A stretch of 64,000 nt of DNA from contig JAUJYZ010000054.1 in NCBI GenBank assembly GCA_033675265.1, forward strand, positions 124,001-188,000, given 5' to 3'. The notes under the pieces are model-generated. The model was not told the DNA's origin and made no database searches. It saw nothing but the letters and a program-made list of their open reading frames with translations. How positions within the stretch are numbered: position 1 is the first letter of the stretch; every line of letters starts with the position of its first letter. Both the position numbers and the translations under genes were made by a program. This DNA comes from Actinostola sp. cb2023 (taxonomy: Eukaryota; Cnidaria; Anthozoa; Actiniaria; Actinostolidae). This document shows, piece after piece, positions 1 through 12,800 of this stretch.

Positions 1-240
1 GACTTTGACAGTTTGTTTCTGTCTTGGAGGTCTGAGCACGCTATGAGTTGTGTAATCAATGCCTTCATCACAATCTTCTTCATCTGAAATTCCACTTGTC
101 ATGTTTTGTGGTCGCTTACAGGGTAGAACTGCTTGGACTGTAACTTTGGGTTGGGTTGTTGTATTCTCTGACAAATTACCAAGACGACTAAAAACTGATG
201 TCGGTAACGTGGTGGAGTTAGGGGCAACAGATGGGCTAGT
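1..240 (-). CDS. C19orf47: C19orf47-like exon with SVFSRLG motif, cut by window edge
   Basis: The frame is open for 80 codons from the acceptor TGTTTTCACAG (241-251) to position 1. It contains TSVFSRLGNLSE, the second copy of the (D/S)RLG motif, and an acidic SDEEDCDEG patch. The rest of the gene lies beyond the window. Confidence 0.75.
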
Positions 241-754
241 CTGTGAAAACACACATCAGTCATCAACAACTATAAATACTGATATATATTTTAAATAATC
301 ATTTAATTAAATGTCAATGTTATTAATAATAGAACTGAGTGGAGTGCAATTTGGTCTGAAATCATATTCGTGATTAGCAAATTGCACTCCCGCCAGACCA
401 ATTTTGCACGACACGAAGTTCGTTTAGTCTGAAATCAGTGCTGCTGGTAACCAATCAGATTGCAGGATTTACTAGTGATTTCAAAATAGATATAATTAGT
501 ACCTTGGTATTTTGTAAAGATGCCACACTTGTTTTTAGAGGTTTTAGGGATGGTGGATGGATTTCAGGTTTGGATGATGACTGTTGTTCTTCGCCTAGTC
601 TATCAAACACTGATATCTTATTGGCGGGCTTGGCTTTAGTTACTGTGATTAAAAACAAGGCAGTTCAGCACTGTAAGTTTCGTAACTTAAGTTGTTTGAA
701 AGAAATCAAAGTCAACGTGAAGCTGAGTTATTAGTTCCCATCCTCTCTCTGTAC

Positions 755-847
<93 letters not shown>

Positions 848-3800
848 TTAATAATAATAATAAACTCTGTACATATTATTCACTCATCAAACGTAAGGTA
901 AAAAAAATGACTGTTTTAACGTGTCAATGTATGTATTTAGCAGTACTGCTAAACTATGTCTGTGTTTCGAGGTTTGGATTGTGAACTATTTTCCCTAGTC
1001 CCATACGTAGGTACTTTTAGCCAATTAAAACCAATAAGAAAATCTAGGGTCTCTATAGGGATAGGTGGTAGTAACCAATAGGTAATAACCAATAAGTCAA
1101 GGGTTAATATAGGGATAGGTGGTAATAACCAATAAGAAAGCCGTCCAGGGTTAATATAGGGATAGGTGGTAGTAACCAATAAGAAAGTCCAGGGTTAATA
1201 TAGGGATAGGTGGTAGTAACCAATACGAAAGTCAAGGGTTTCTATAGGGATAGGTGGTAGTAACCAATAAGAAAGTCCAGGGTTCTATAGGGATAGGTGG
1301 TAGTAACCAATAAGAAAGTCAAGGGTTAATATAGGGATAGGTGGTAGTAACCAATAAGAAAGTCAAGGGTTAATATAGGGATAGGTGGTAGTAACCAATA
1401 AGATTTGTCAAGGGTTAATATAGGGATAGGTGGTAGTAACCAATAAGAAAGTCAAGGGTTAATATAGGGATAGGTGGTAGTAACCAATAAGAAAGTCAAG
1501 GGTTAATATAGGAATAGGTGGTAGTAACCAATAAGAAAGTCAAGGGTTAATATAGGGATACGTGGTAGTAACCAATAAGAAAGTCAAGGGTTAATATAGG
1601 GATAGGTGGTAGTAACCAATAAGAAAGTCCAGGGTTCTATAGGGATAGGTGGTAGTAACCAATAAGAAAGTCAAGGGTTAATATAGGGATAGGTGGTAGT
1701 AACCAATAAGAAAGTCCAGGGTTAATATAGGGATAGGTGGTAGTAACCAATAAGAAAGTCAAGGGTTAATGTAATTAATGTAAATGTTGAAAAGAAGATT
1801 AGGAGTATATACTTTTTATAATATTATATTTTAGATTTTTTAGCACGTGCACGTTCTCACGAGTTTTATTGTAAGCTCTTTTGTGTTCTACGTGAATAAA
1901 TAAATAATAATAATTATTATTATTATTAATATAGGGATAGGTGGTAGTAACCAATAAGAAAGTCCAGGGTTAATATAGGGATAGGTGGTAGTAACCAATA
2001 AGAAAGTCCAGGGTTAATATAGGGATAGGTGGTAGTAACCAATAAGAAAGTCCAGGGTTTCTATAGGGATAGGTGGTAGTAACCAATAAGAAAGTCCAGG
2101 GTTAATATAGGGATAGGTGGTAGTAACCAATAAGAAAGTCCAGGGTTTCTATAGGGATAGGTGGTAGTAACCAATAAGAAAGTCCAGGGTTAATATAGGG
2201 ATAGGTGGTAGTAACCAATAAGAAAGTCCAGGGTTTCTATAGGGATAGGTGGTAGTAACCAATAAGAAAGTCAAGGGTTAATATAGGGATAGGTGGTAGT
2301 AACCAATAAGAAAGTCCAGGGTTTCTATAGGGATAGGTAAAACACAGTACAAACTACACAACCACAAGCTCACTATGGTTCAATGGTAAAACACAGTACA
2401 AACTACACAACCACAAACTCGCTATGGTTCAATGGTAAAACACAGTACAAACTACACAACCACAAGCTCGCTATGTGTTGTCCGGCTAAGATAATGAACA
2501 GTTGTGTCCTATGAGACAGAGTCCTTCGTGTTAGATAGGTCATGAAGTCTTTTTCAATGAGAATGCCATAATGATTTTAATAGTCAATTTCAGCCATAAT
2601 AATATGTACATAAGTATATGATACTATGATACATGATAAGCCCACAATTTCTACAGTCAGTAATATAATAAAAATATTCCTCTTACCATTTGTAGCTGCT
2701 TGTTTCTGTTTCGCTGCCAGAGTTTGCTTTTGTTTTGTTGCAACTTTCTTGTCATTTGGTAGGCGAATGCTAATTTTCTGCATCTTTGGTGAGATCTTCT
2801 TTTTGTTTGCAGTGGATTTGTGTGCAGCTTGTTGTATAGTTCTAAATCTATCTGACAAACTCTTTGACAGTACTTTAGGTGCTGGTTCATAAGTACTTGC
2901 TGCTTGAACAGATAATCTTTTCTTTGTAGAGGAGCATATTGGTGATTCTGTACCAGACACAGGGCTTTTGGTTCCACTTGTAATTCTTTGGTTATTGATC
3001 CATTGGTCAACCATGCGACTTGCAGCTGTATCAAACAATAGAAAACAACACATCAGTTTAACACATGACGATATTACATCATCACATGGTCAAAATGTTA
3101 TGAAGTCCATAGCCAATTCTGAACGTAATATTGAGGTAAATAAGAGGACATACCACAGCAATCAATCGTGAATTAATTTTTTTCCACAAAAAAAAAACAT
3201 CATGCAGATTACCCTAGAAAAAGGTGGTATTTCGGAAATAATGACCCTCTCAGCTCTGAGCTTTGGCTAAAAAAACATCGCAGATCCCCACAATCAGGGT
3301 AAATGTAATTTTCTCGATTTTTCATTTAACAAATAAAACACATCTACCGTGTTTGCACAGGCTTATGCAAACCGAGGTGTGTTTGGGAGAATTCGAGAGC
3401 AGATCAGTGCAAACACGAAATCTATCTATCACTATTTTATGTGACGTATTTTTCATCTACTTGTTGCTTCAATCAATCAATCAATCGTTTATTTACCCAC
3501 GTTAACGTCTAGGAGCAAAAGCTCGTTCAAAATACGAACGTGTTGTTTGCTCTTGCAGACTATCTAAAGACTGCATTAACACTACTAAGCTTCAGTTAGG
3601 GTTTCTCTGTGTATATGTAGATACTTGGCTCTCTCATTGGTCCATTCCTACTATCACATTTGCACGTGCAGTCTATAGTTTATATTTGAATGAGGGTTTA
3701 TCATGTAATTTCAAAACTCATAGGACAAAAAATGATTATCATAGCTGGAAAGAGCTCGTTGAAATTAGTAAAAATGTGAAGTTTGGAAAAGATCGCTCCA

Positions 3801-6800
3801 CAAATTACGAAGATATGAATTTTCAAAAATCGACATTATATTTGAAAACCTTTGGAAATTACGCTTGGAGGCAACTCTTGCCTCCAACAAAGGTTTTCAT
3901 ACAAAATTTCGATGTTTGAAAATTCATATCTTCGTAATTTGTGGAGCGATCTTTTCCAAACTTCACATTTTTACTAATTTCAACGAGCTCTTTCCAGCTA
4001 TGATAATCATTTGTTTGTCCTATGAGTTTTGAAATTATGTGATAACCCTCATTGTTTCTGTTATATTTTAGCCCTGAAGATGCACCTTAGTGCGAAAGCT
4101 CAGCAATATCTTAAATTTTAAACTAAAACAAGGAAGAAACACTCTATTTGTCAATTTCAGTTTTGTTAGTATAAACATTGTGTCTACCAACAAGACATAT
4201 AAATTATCTTTCTCTGGGACATGTGTTGACTAGAATGCTTTCACTGAATTCATTGAGCAAAAAGGGGGCAGGTTATTGACCATCACTATCACATGATACA
4301 TGTACACAAGGCAGACCAATTTACCTGTGGATTTCTTACTAGGTGTTGTTTCTGATGCATCATCTTGCTCTTCAATTAATGCCAAAGCATTGGCAACTTT
4401 CTCTCTTTCAGCCTTAGTACAACAAGTTATAAAATAATGATTATCAACACCAATATTGACGACAGAGTCCCTGTGTTGTATGTGGCGGCGTACGTGGGGC
4501 CCTGAGCTTAAATATTATAACCATAGCTGTTTGTGGGCAATGATGAACTAATGAACATGCACAACGTATGATCTGTGAGATGCGCAGAAAACATGTTAAT
4601 TTTAAATTCATGTCAAACTCAACATTATTAATTGCTGGAAGCATTCATTGAGGTTACGAAGTCAGATTTACTTTCATTTCAAGGGGAAGACAATGTTCTT
4701 TTATGATGTTTTCAGCCATGTTTAAAATGACTTATGTGGCCAGTCTCTCCAGTTCAACATACCTTTATATGACACACAATAAGATTGATTTGTGAAGACA
4801 AATATCTTGCTCGCTTTTAGTGGAGCATTATCCTACCTGTGCATGAACTTGCTTGGCATGACGTAATATTGCAATGATATCACCCATAACTGTAACACCA
4901 ATATCACGAAGTATTTCCTGAAACATTTTTAAAACAAAGTAAAGGATTGTTATTTATTTAATAAAAATATTTCAATACATTGAAAGTCACAGCTAGAAAT
5001 TTAGTCCAGTCATTCTATGAAACAATAGGGGTCAACCCACCACTAATTGCAACAGAAGGTATCTCAACGGTTTTGAGTCCAGAAATACTTCATGTATAAC
5101 ATATCAAAAGTCCTACAAAATCCTAATAGGGCAAAACGCTCAAAATCGGGTTTGTTTATGAAGAGTTCGCCAGTAATTTTTCACGGCATCAAAACGAGGC
5201 TCTGCTAAGTACCTCTTGAAGTTTGAAGGTATTTCGAGTTGAGTAAGTAGAAAAAACTGCCTATTTACATTAATTGATAAAAACAGTAATATGCATCCAT
5301 GTAATAATACAAATCCGTGCCAAATTATCTAGTACTTTTATTCATTCAGTGAAGTCGGCTGTAAAGATTGGCAATGAACAAGTAGAGGTCAACCCCAGCT
5401 CCTATTCCAGCGTTTGATCTTGGCGTCCAGCAGCTGCGAAGACCTCCCTGCAATATTTCACTATGAGTTGAGCAGTTATCCGACATCGCTATTAGATTCA
5501 TCACTGATGCTATGACAGGCAAATAAGCCCACTCTGGCCGATCCTATTTGGTTCAAGCTCTCTCCAGACGTAATTACCGAGAAAGTGCCATGTGATACTG
5601 ATGTACAGTTATACATGTTAGATGGTGGAGCACTTCTGCACAGAGCGGTTGGGCCTTCTCCTGGATCCGCGACTTACAAAGAAGTTTGCAGTCTTTACAG
5701 TGGCTATGTTACTAAGAAGTATAAAAGGCCAATCGTTGTCTTTGACGGGTATGACCAGAGCGTGTCAACGAAGCACATGACGCAACAGAGGAGATCAGCG
5801 GGTAAGGTTGGGACTACTGTAACGTTTGAGAAAGACATGAAGATCACTATGAAGAAGGACGTGTTCCTGTCCAATACCAAGAACAAGCAGCGGTTTTTAA
5901 CCATGTTGAGCGACGGTCTATGCCACAGCCAGTGTGAGACGCGTCATGCAGAAAGATTCCCTGCTGGCAGAGGTCTCTCTGATTCTTCCTTGGGAGCGAG
6001 CGGAAGAGAGGTCTCTCTCTTCCGCTCGCTCCCAAGGAAGAATCAGAGAGACCTCTGCCAGCAGGGAAGCAGAAAGAGATGCCGATCTCCTTATTGTCAA
6101 GATAGCTGTAGAGTCCACACAAACAAAAACGACCATACTCATTGGAGACGATACAGACCTCCTTATCCTTCTTTTATTCTACATCGATCCTGATGGCTAT
6201 GACCTGTTCTTTATTCCTGAGCCCAAGACCAATTCCTTACGTCGTCGCGTATGGAACATTAAAAGCATACAAGCCCAGCTAGGGAAAGAGGTTTGCCGTA
6301 ACATCCTTTTCATCCACGCTGTTCTCGGCTGCGACACCACATCTCGCACACATGGAATCGGGAAAGGATCAGCCCTGAAGAAGTTTATCACGTCTGCTCA
6401 TTTCCGCGAGCAAGTACAGATGTTTAATGGCATTGCAACAAAAGAGGCTATCGAAACGGCAGGGCATAATGCTCTAGTGATCTTCTATAACGGGAAGCCA
6501 GGAAGCCAGCTCAATGACATCCGGTATCAACGCTACAAAGAAAAACTGGCAACAAGAACAACCCATATTCAACATAACAACCTCCCACCCACATCGGCTG
6601 CAGCGAAATACAACAGTTACCGGGTGTACGCCCAAATCCTGCAATGAAAAGGGAATGATGTGGATGTTGAAGAGTGGGGCTGGAAGGTGAGAGACATGCA
6701 GGTTATCCCGGTGATGACGGATATGCCACCAGTGCAAGAGAGCCTACTACAAATAGTGAGGTGCAACTGTGCATTCGGATGTAGCACGATGCGATGTTCC

Positions 6801-9800
6801 TGCCGCAAGCACAGCCTAGAATGTTCGCCAGCTTGTGGCCAGTGCAAAGGTGCAAAGCTGCACAAACTCATCTGTCCTGACTGAAGAAAATGACAGTGAC
6901 GACGAGTAGAAGTCTGTGAAGCCTCCGTATCACGATTCTCAAAATGTGACGTTTCTCTCATATTTTACTAGTATCACACCCGAAAAGAAGACAGGATGCT
7001 GCATCGAGAGCTTCCTCTTACAGAGCTAGAGCCTTCTAAATTGCGCCAGTCCCACGACAATGCACGATTCTTACATTTGCTGAAGGCTCGTCAAAAAGAT
7101 TGAAAATGAAAGAAAATTGGAGATTGCTTGATTACGGATTGCATTTAGCCAGATGTCAGAACATCGGGGGTCTGGTCAATATTTCATCCCATACCTTACC
7201 TGTAAATAGTACATGCTAGTAACTAGTACATTTTATGGAGATTCTTCACTAACCAATGTCACTGAGCAACCTGTGTCTAGCTAACTGCATAGATTGATTT
7301 CTCATTTCCAGGGGTATTATTATTGTTAGAGGGGGTTCTTTATTCTTACTTTTCACATGATCCACTATCATTATTGACTCCTCATTTCCTGGCTCTTCTT
7401 CTACTGAATCGCAAGCTGCAAACTTTTTCCTCCATCTGTACATTGTACATGTTTTGATGTGTCTGAATATTTTCTTGCATGCAAAGCAATGCTCTTCCTT
7501 GAACTTACAATCTTTGGGATTACAATGCATGTAGCACCCCACATCCATAGCACTCACTTTTGCTTGGGCTTTACAGGGGTGAGTAGTTTTGTGCAGGGAT
7601 TTGGGTATTAAGACCTCCCTGTACTGATGACCTGTAGTTAGCTCCCTGCTGAATCGTATTTACTGGGGAACTGCAACCTGGACTAGCTTTTTGTATTTCC
7701 CATAGATTGGTATGAGTAGTCACCATGACAATGGTATTTATCTCTTTATCAAAAGACGAGGTCATTTCATTCAATAGCTTCCTATTCCTAGTAATATGTA
7801 TTTGCTCATCATTGACACCAAGTACTAAGCGATCTCGTAGCATGTCATTCAAAGTGGCACCAAAGTTACAGTTTAATACTTAGTACTTAGCTTCGAAGCT
7901 CCACCACAAACTCATGTATGGTTTTGCCTTTAGCTTCTTGCCTGCTTTTGGTATGGAATTTCTAATGTTGCACAATGCACAATCTAGGACGGTTTATATG
8001 GTATAATGATCTTGAACTAACTTGACCAACTCTTTGATCTTTCATCTAGGAGATGATGGCTGTCAGTTGCTCTTTATTATAGCGTACATGTACATATATG
8101 TACGTCTTTTCTCCCACTGAAGCCAAAAAGCATCTTTTTGAAATAATGACCTATCAGTATGGCTTCGATGTAGTCTTTCCATGACTAACATATCTGGTCG
8201 CATGTCAACTTTACCATAGACTACATGTAGCTGCAGCCATGACTATTTATCACCAATATGTTATAACTTAGCAAACAGGACGTTGTCTGAGCAAATGACT
8301 GACATATTTACTTCATTCTTCATCATCAAAGCGAGGCTCAACCATGGGGGGTCCAAAATATTAAATGTTACTCATGGAACAATTTACAGCCATCTGCTTG
8401 TTTTGAATATCTAAGTACTGCAAACTGTGAACATGATTGGTTTACCTGACTGACAGGACAGCTGTTTTTTATTTGGAGCCCTATATGTATGCAGTACAAA
8501 TTTCACTCATTAAACAGACTGTATGTAAGAGATAAATACCGAGAACGGAGGCAATAAGCCATATAAATCCCGAGGGCCGTAGGGCCGAGGGATTTATAGG
8601 CTTATTGCCGACGTTCGAGGTATTTATCTGACTTAGTTTAAATTTGACAAGGTTTTCGCACGAAGCAATCTGAGTGCTCATTATGAATTCACCGGGGATG
8701 TATCCATATACAACCCAGGGCTGTATATGGATACATCCCGGTGAATTCATAATGAGCAATTCAATTCTATTCTATTGTTCAACCGGTCAATACCGGAGAT
8801 AAAGCCCTATGAATAACAAAGAAAACCGTGTCAAATTAAAACTAAGTGTAGTTGATTGTACCTTTGTGAGATCAACCAACATATCATCCTGTATTCTGTG
8901 ATCACAAAATGCAATGGCATAGCTGGAAAATGAGTTAGAAAACGTCAGATTAGTTGATTTGTAAATATACTGTACAATGAAAATGTATTTGATAGTCCTG
9001 AGTATGGTTAGTTGAGTACAGTAGTATACAGCTATTTCAAAAAACATCTTACAAGTCAATACTAAATACCAAATTTGGTATTCAGTATTGACTTGTAAGA
9101 CATTTTTTTGAAATACATGATATATACTTTATTTGCACTTTACAATAATATTACAAGTTTTTTTATAGTGTACATGTAGCTGTATACGTGCATATATATA
9201 TATATATGTGCAGTACCAGTCATAATAAAGCGAACAACGCACACAAAATAGGTGATGTCCTCAGGGTCAGAGAGCCTAAGCCCTCATTGGTCAAACAAAA
9301 ACGTGTAGTCTACAAGATTGAATATCCTCCGTTCGATGCAGAATACACAGGTTACACATCCCGTCATCTACACCAAAGGATTACTGAACACCGATTCTCT
9401 ACAATTGGAAACAAACAGGCCATAATGTCATTCCAAGTCTTGGACCTAACTGACAACCTTACCGTCCTTAGAAGTGCCAGGGAAAGTTAGACTGCCTAAT
9501 CTTTGAGATGTTGTTGATGAAAAAGAACAGTCCATCTGTGCTAAAGTGTTTGTTTAAATATAAATACTGAACTCTTTTATATCTACATGTATTGAACATT
9601 TAGCAATTGAAGGGTTGCCCATGAAAATGGCCTAAGTGACTTTTCTGATGATTTTTAAAATATTTTGCAATTGCTTCAAAAATACACCTGCTGGCTTATT
9701 GATACCTATATAAACATGATTTGGTCATTTTTAGATCGATTACACTAGAAAAAGAGCTTGTTTTGCAGTTTGTTTTTCATAGAAATCAAAAATGCGCGTT

Positions 9801-12800
9801 TTTGACGTCATGACAATGTGCGACATTTGACTTTGATTTTCTTCCAAAATACATCATTGTGAAACAAAACGCCACTTGCTCAGCGAACTTCCATCTCTCT
9901 TCTTGATATATTCAGGGATTTTTCCCTGTCTCTTCCTTAACTAGCCGATCAACAGCCATTTCAATTCGACTATTTCAGGATCCCTGTTGTTTTCGAACGC
10001 ACGACCGAACTGCATTATGGGATATCATGAAACTTTTTGTCAGCGACATTCCGTACCTCCATGCTATAGAGATATTTTATAAAGTCTTTTATCACCCGGA
10101 CCTACAGGCAAAATAATGCACCAGTTGCATTCTTTACAAGTCGAAAGTCGCCAAAACTGCCTTAGCAGGTCCTCGAATCCACCACAGAACGACCAGAGAC
10201 AATCCTCCATTTTGGAAATCTGACGCCGTGTTTGCAGATTCAGTTTCATCGTGAAATTGCACCTCACTCCTGATTTCTTCCAGGAGAATAGCCTCTACCA
10301 CACCAGTCAAGCTTAATGATGCTGTTCTGGGGGCTTCTGTGGCGAAAACATGGCAATAAAAGACAGTCTTTAAATAGTGGTAAAGTGGCCCAGTTCTGCG
10401 AAGCACTTCCAGAACCGATAGCCACGCCACAAGAGAACTTAACCGTGTGATAATTTGAGCCCGCGAGCTGTCAAGATTTCCATGGCAACAAAATTCGCTA
10501 AAAACTTCTAAAATCTCTGGAAGTGAAAGGTTGAAATCATTCACATCTGAAGGTTTGTTATTGGTGAACAACGCGTACAGATCACTGACGCGTAAAAGTT
10601 TCCTAATTTGCATATTTTCACGAACTATCCTGATGAATTCAAGCAGAAATTAAATATGTATACTGTAGTGCCCAAAATTCGAGTGTAATCGATCCATAAA
10701 ACACCAAATCATGTTTATATAGGTATTTAGAAGCCAGTAGGTGTATTTTTGAAGCAATTGCATAACATTTTGAAAATCATCAGAAAAGTCACTTACAGTA
10801 GGCCGTTTTCATGGGCAACCCTTCACTCGGAATTTGGGCTTCCTGTGGTATGCGCGACACCACAGGTAACCCGCCAAAAGGATGACATTCAAAGTCGATT
10901 TTCCCACTCAATTTGTGAAAATCTGAAACTATTTCTTCACTCAAGTATATTACATCTCTAGAGCTATTAGCCATTCCGAGGTTGCGGAAGGGACTGGGAC
11001 AGAGAGTAGAAATATTAATTTGATTAAGAAATGAACCCCATCACAAGAAAGATCACACCAAAGTTTGAGAGTGTTTGGAGAATGTATGGTTTTGGGGGAC
11101 ACCGTCTCTAAAGTCCATACATTCTCTCTTATTTTTGCGACTTTTAAATGCCTGTTATTCTGTAAAGTATTCACCCAAACATGCTCAAACTCGGTAAACT
11201 TACTAACTTCAATGTTATCTTTCTTGTGATGTGGTTCATTTTGCACTCGATCCCAGTCCTTTCCACAACCTCGGAATGGCTAATATACAAATATCTATGG
11301 TCTGAGTTCTGTTACAAACAGAAATCTAGAAGAGTTTATTAACGTGTCAAATTATTTGCCTAGCTTACACAAGTGTAAACTAATAGATATTTCGTATTTC
11401 TAAGTAATATTTGTCTCAAAGGTTAAGCTTTGAAAATTTTCAATTATACAAAATAAATTGTCGTTTCGCACAGAAATGAACCAGTTCGCACAATATCCAA
11501 TTCGCACAAATGTATAGTTGCTCTATAAACTGGTCAGTCTTCATTTATTATTGACAGGGGAATTATGGTTTTACAAGACTTTTACAATTCAGAGTTCACA
11601 GTTGTGTTCATAATGAACACTATTATCGACTCTAAAAATAAGATCCGGTCGTATTCTTTGGCCTCAAATCGCAAACTGGGTTCTACTGCGCATAATAATT
11701 ACTCAGAGAATTACCGAAGGCTCTGATCAACACGAGACATTCTTCACAAACAAATATTGCTCAAAACAACTCAAATATCGCTCAAATGACCTCATATGTT
11801 GAGTTAAATGATGAAATAATGGGGATCAAAGCAAAATGTGAGAAGTTTAAGAAGAGAAATATGCTATCAATATCACACATGAGTATTGCACTCAACTGAC
11901 AGTGACACAAGATTGAAATCTAAACAAAGTCAATGTCTTCTATACTTTGTACCGCTGTAATTGTGTGTTGTGGTAAGCTTACAACACTGATAGATCTTTA
12001 TTTTGCTGAGTTTTAAAATCGGTTCAGTTGTAAGTAAATCACTGATTTGAATGCCCAGAATGCAGGAAATATTGCTACGATTTTTCGAGTCACCATGCAT
12101 GTGGATCACACTGCGATGTCTAGTTTATTTATATTTGTATTTGGTATGGATATATTTATGGCACCAAATAGACTATTGTCATTGTCATTTCTATGATTCG
12201 CTGAGTTTGTGAAATCAATTTTACAAAGAAAGCATTGACAGTTCTACTGAGTCATGCATAAGCACCGAAGGCTCTTATAACAGCACATGCTCGAGAATCC
12301 AGCGGTGCTCTTCGGCGTGGGCTCGGAAATCGCCCCGCCAGAAGAACCGCTGGAGAACTTACTGCTAAAATGACTTCTGGGGCGTGAGACAATGCTGGCT
12401 TCTGATTGACCCTATTTAGCTCAGCCATATTTTCATTCATTAAAACGGATGCCATTGGCAAAAATCAGTGTTGACAGCTAATGAAAGGACTGTTGAAAGA
12501 TGGATCCAAGAGATCAAAGTTGTTTACAAGATATTTAAAAATATTTATGCACTTCAGTCATTCCCTGCACGGTTCATAATCAGACAGACGTTCATAGACA
12601 AATCAAAGTGATGTTTTTTCGATAAAAGTTTGAATATCAACTGACATTGCCAGAGTTAGACGACAGAGAAATCCTGAACATGCCTGAACGGCAAAAGATG
12701 TGTCCAGATTTTGTTTTAAAGTCTGGAAGTTTTGGTTGGAGACGACAAGTACGTTACCTTGTGCGAGCAAAGTCTTCTTTTGACCTCCTTCCCGAGAGAG

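Noticed and set aside
692..901. Poly-isoleucine protein
   Set aside because: It is an AAT microsatellite.
10134..10613. 159-codon minus-strand frame
   Set aside because: It lies inside the 9608-10825 inverted-repeat element; related sequence at 28593-29589 does not keep the frame.
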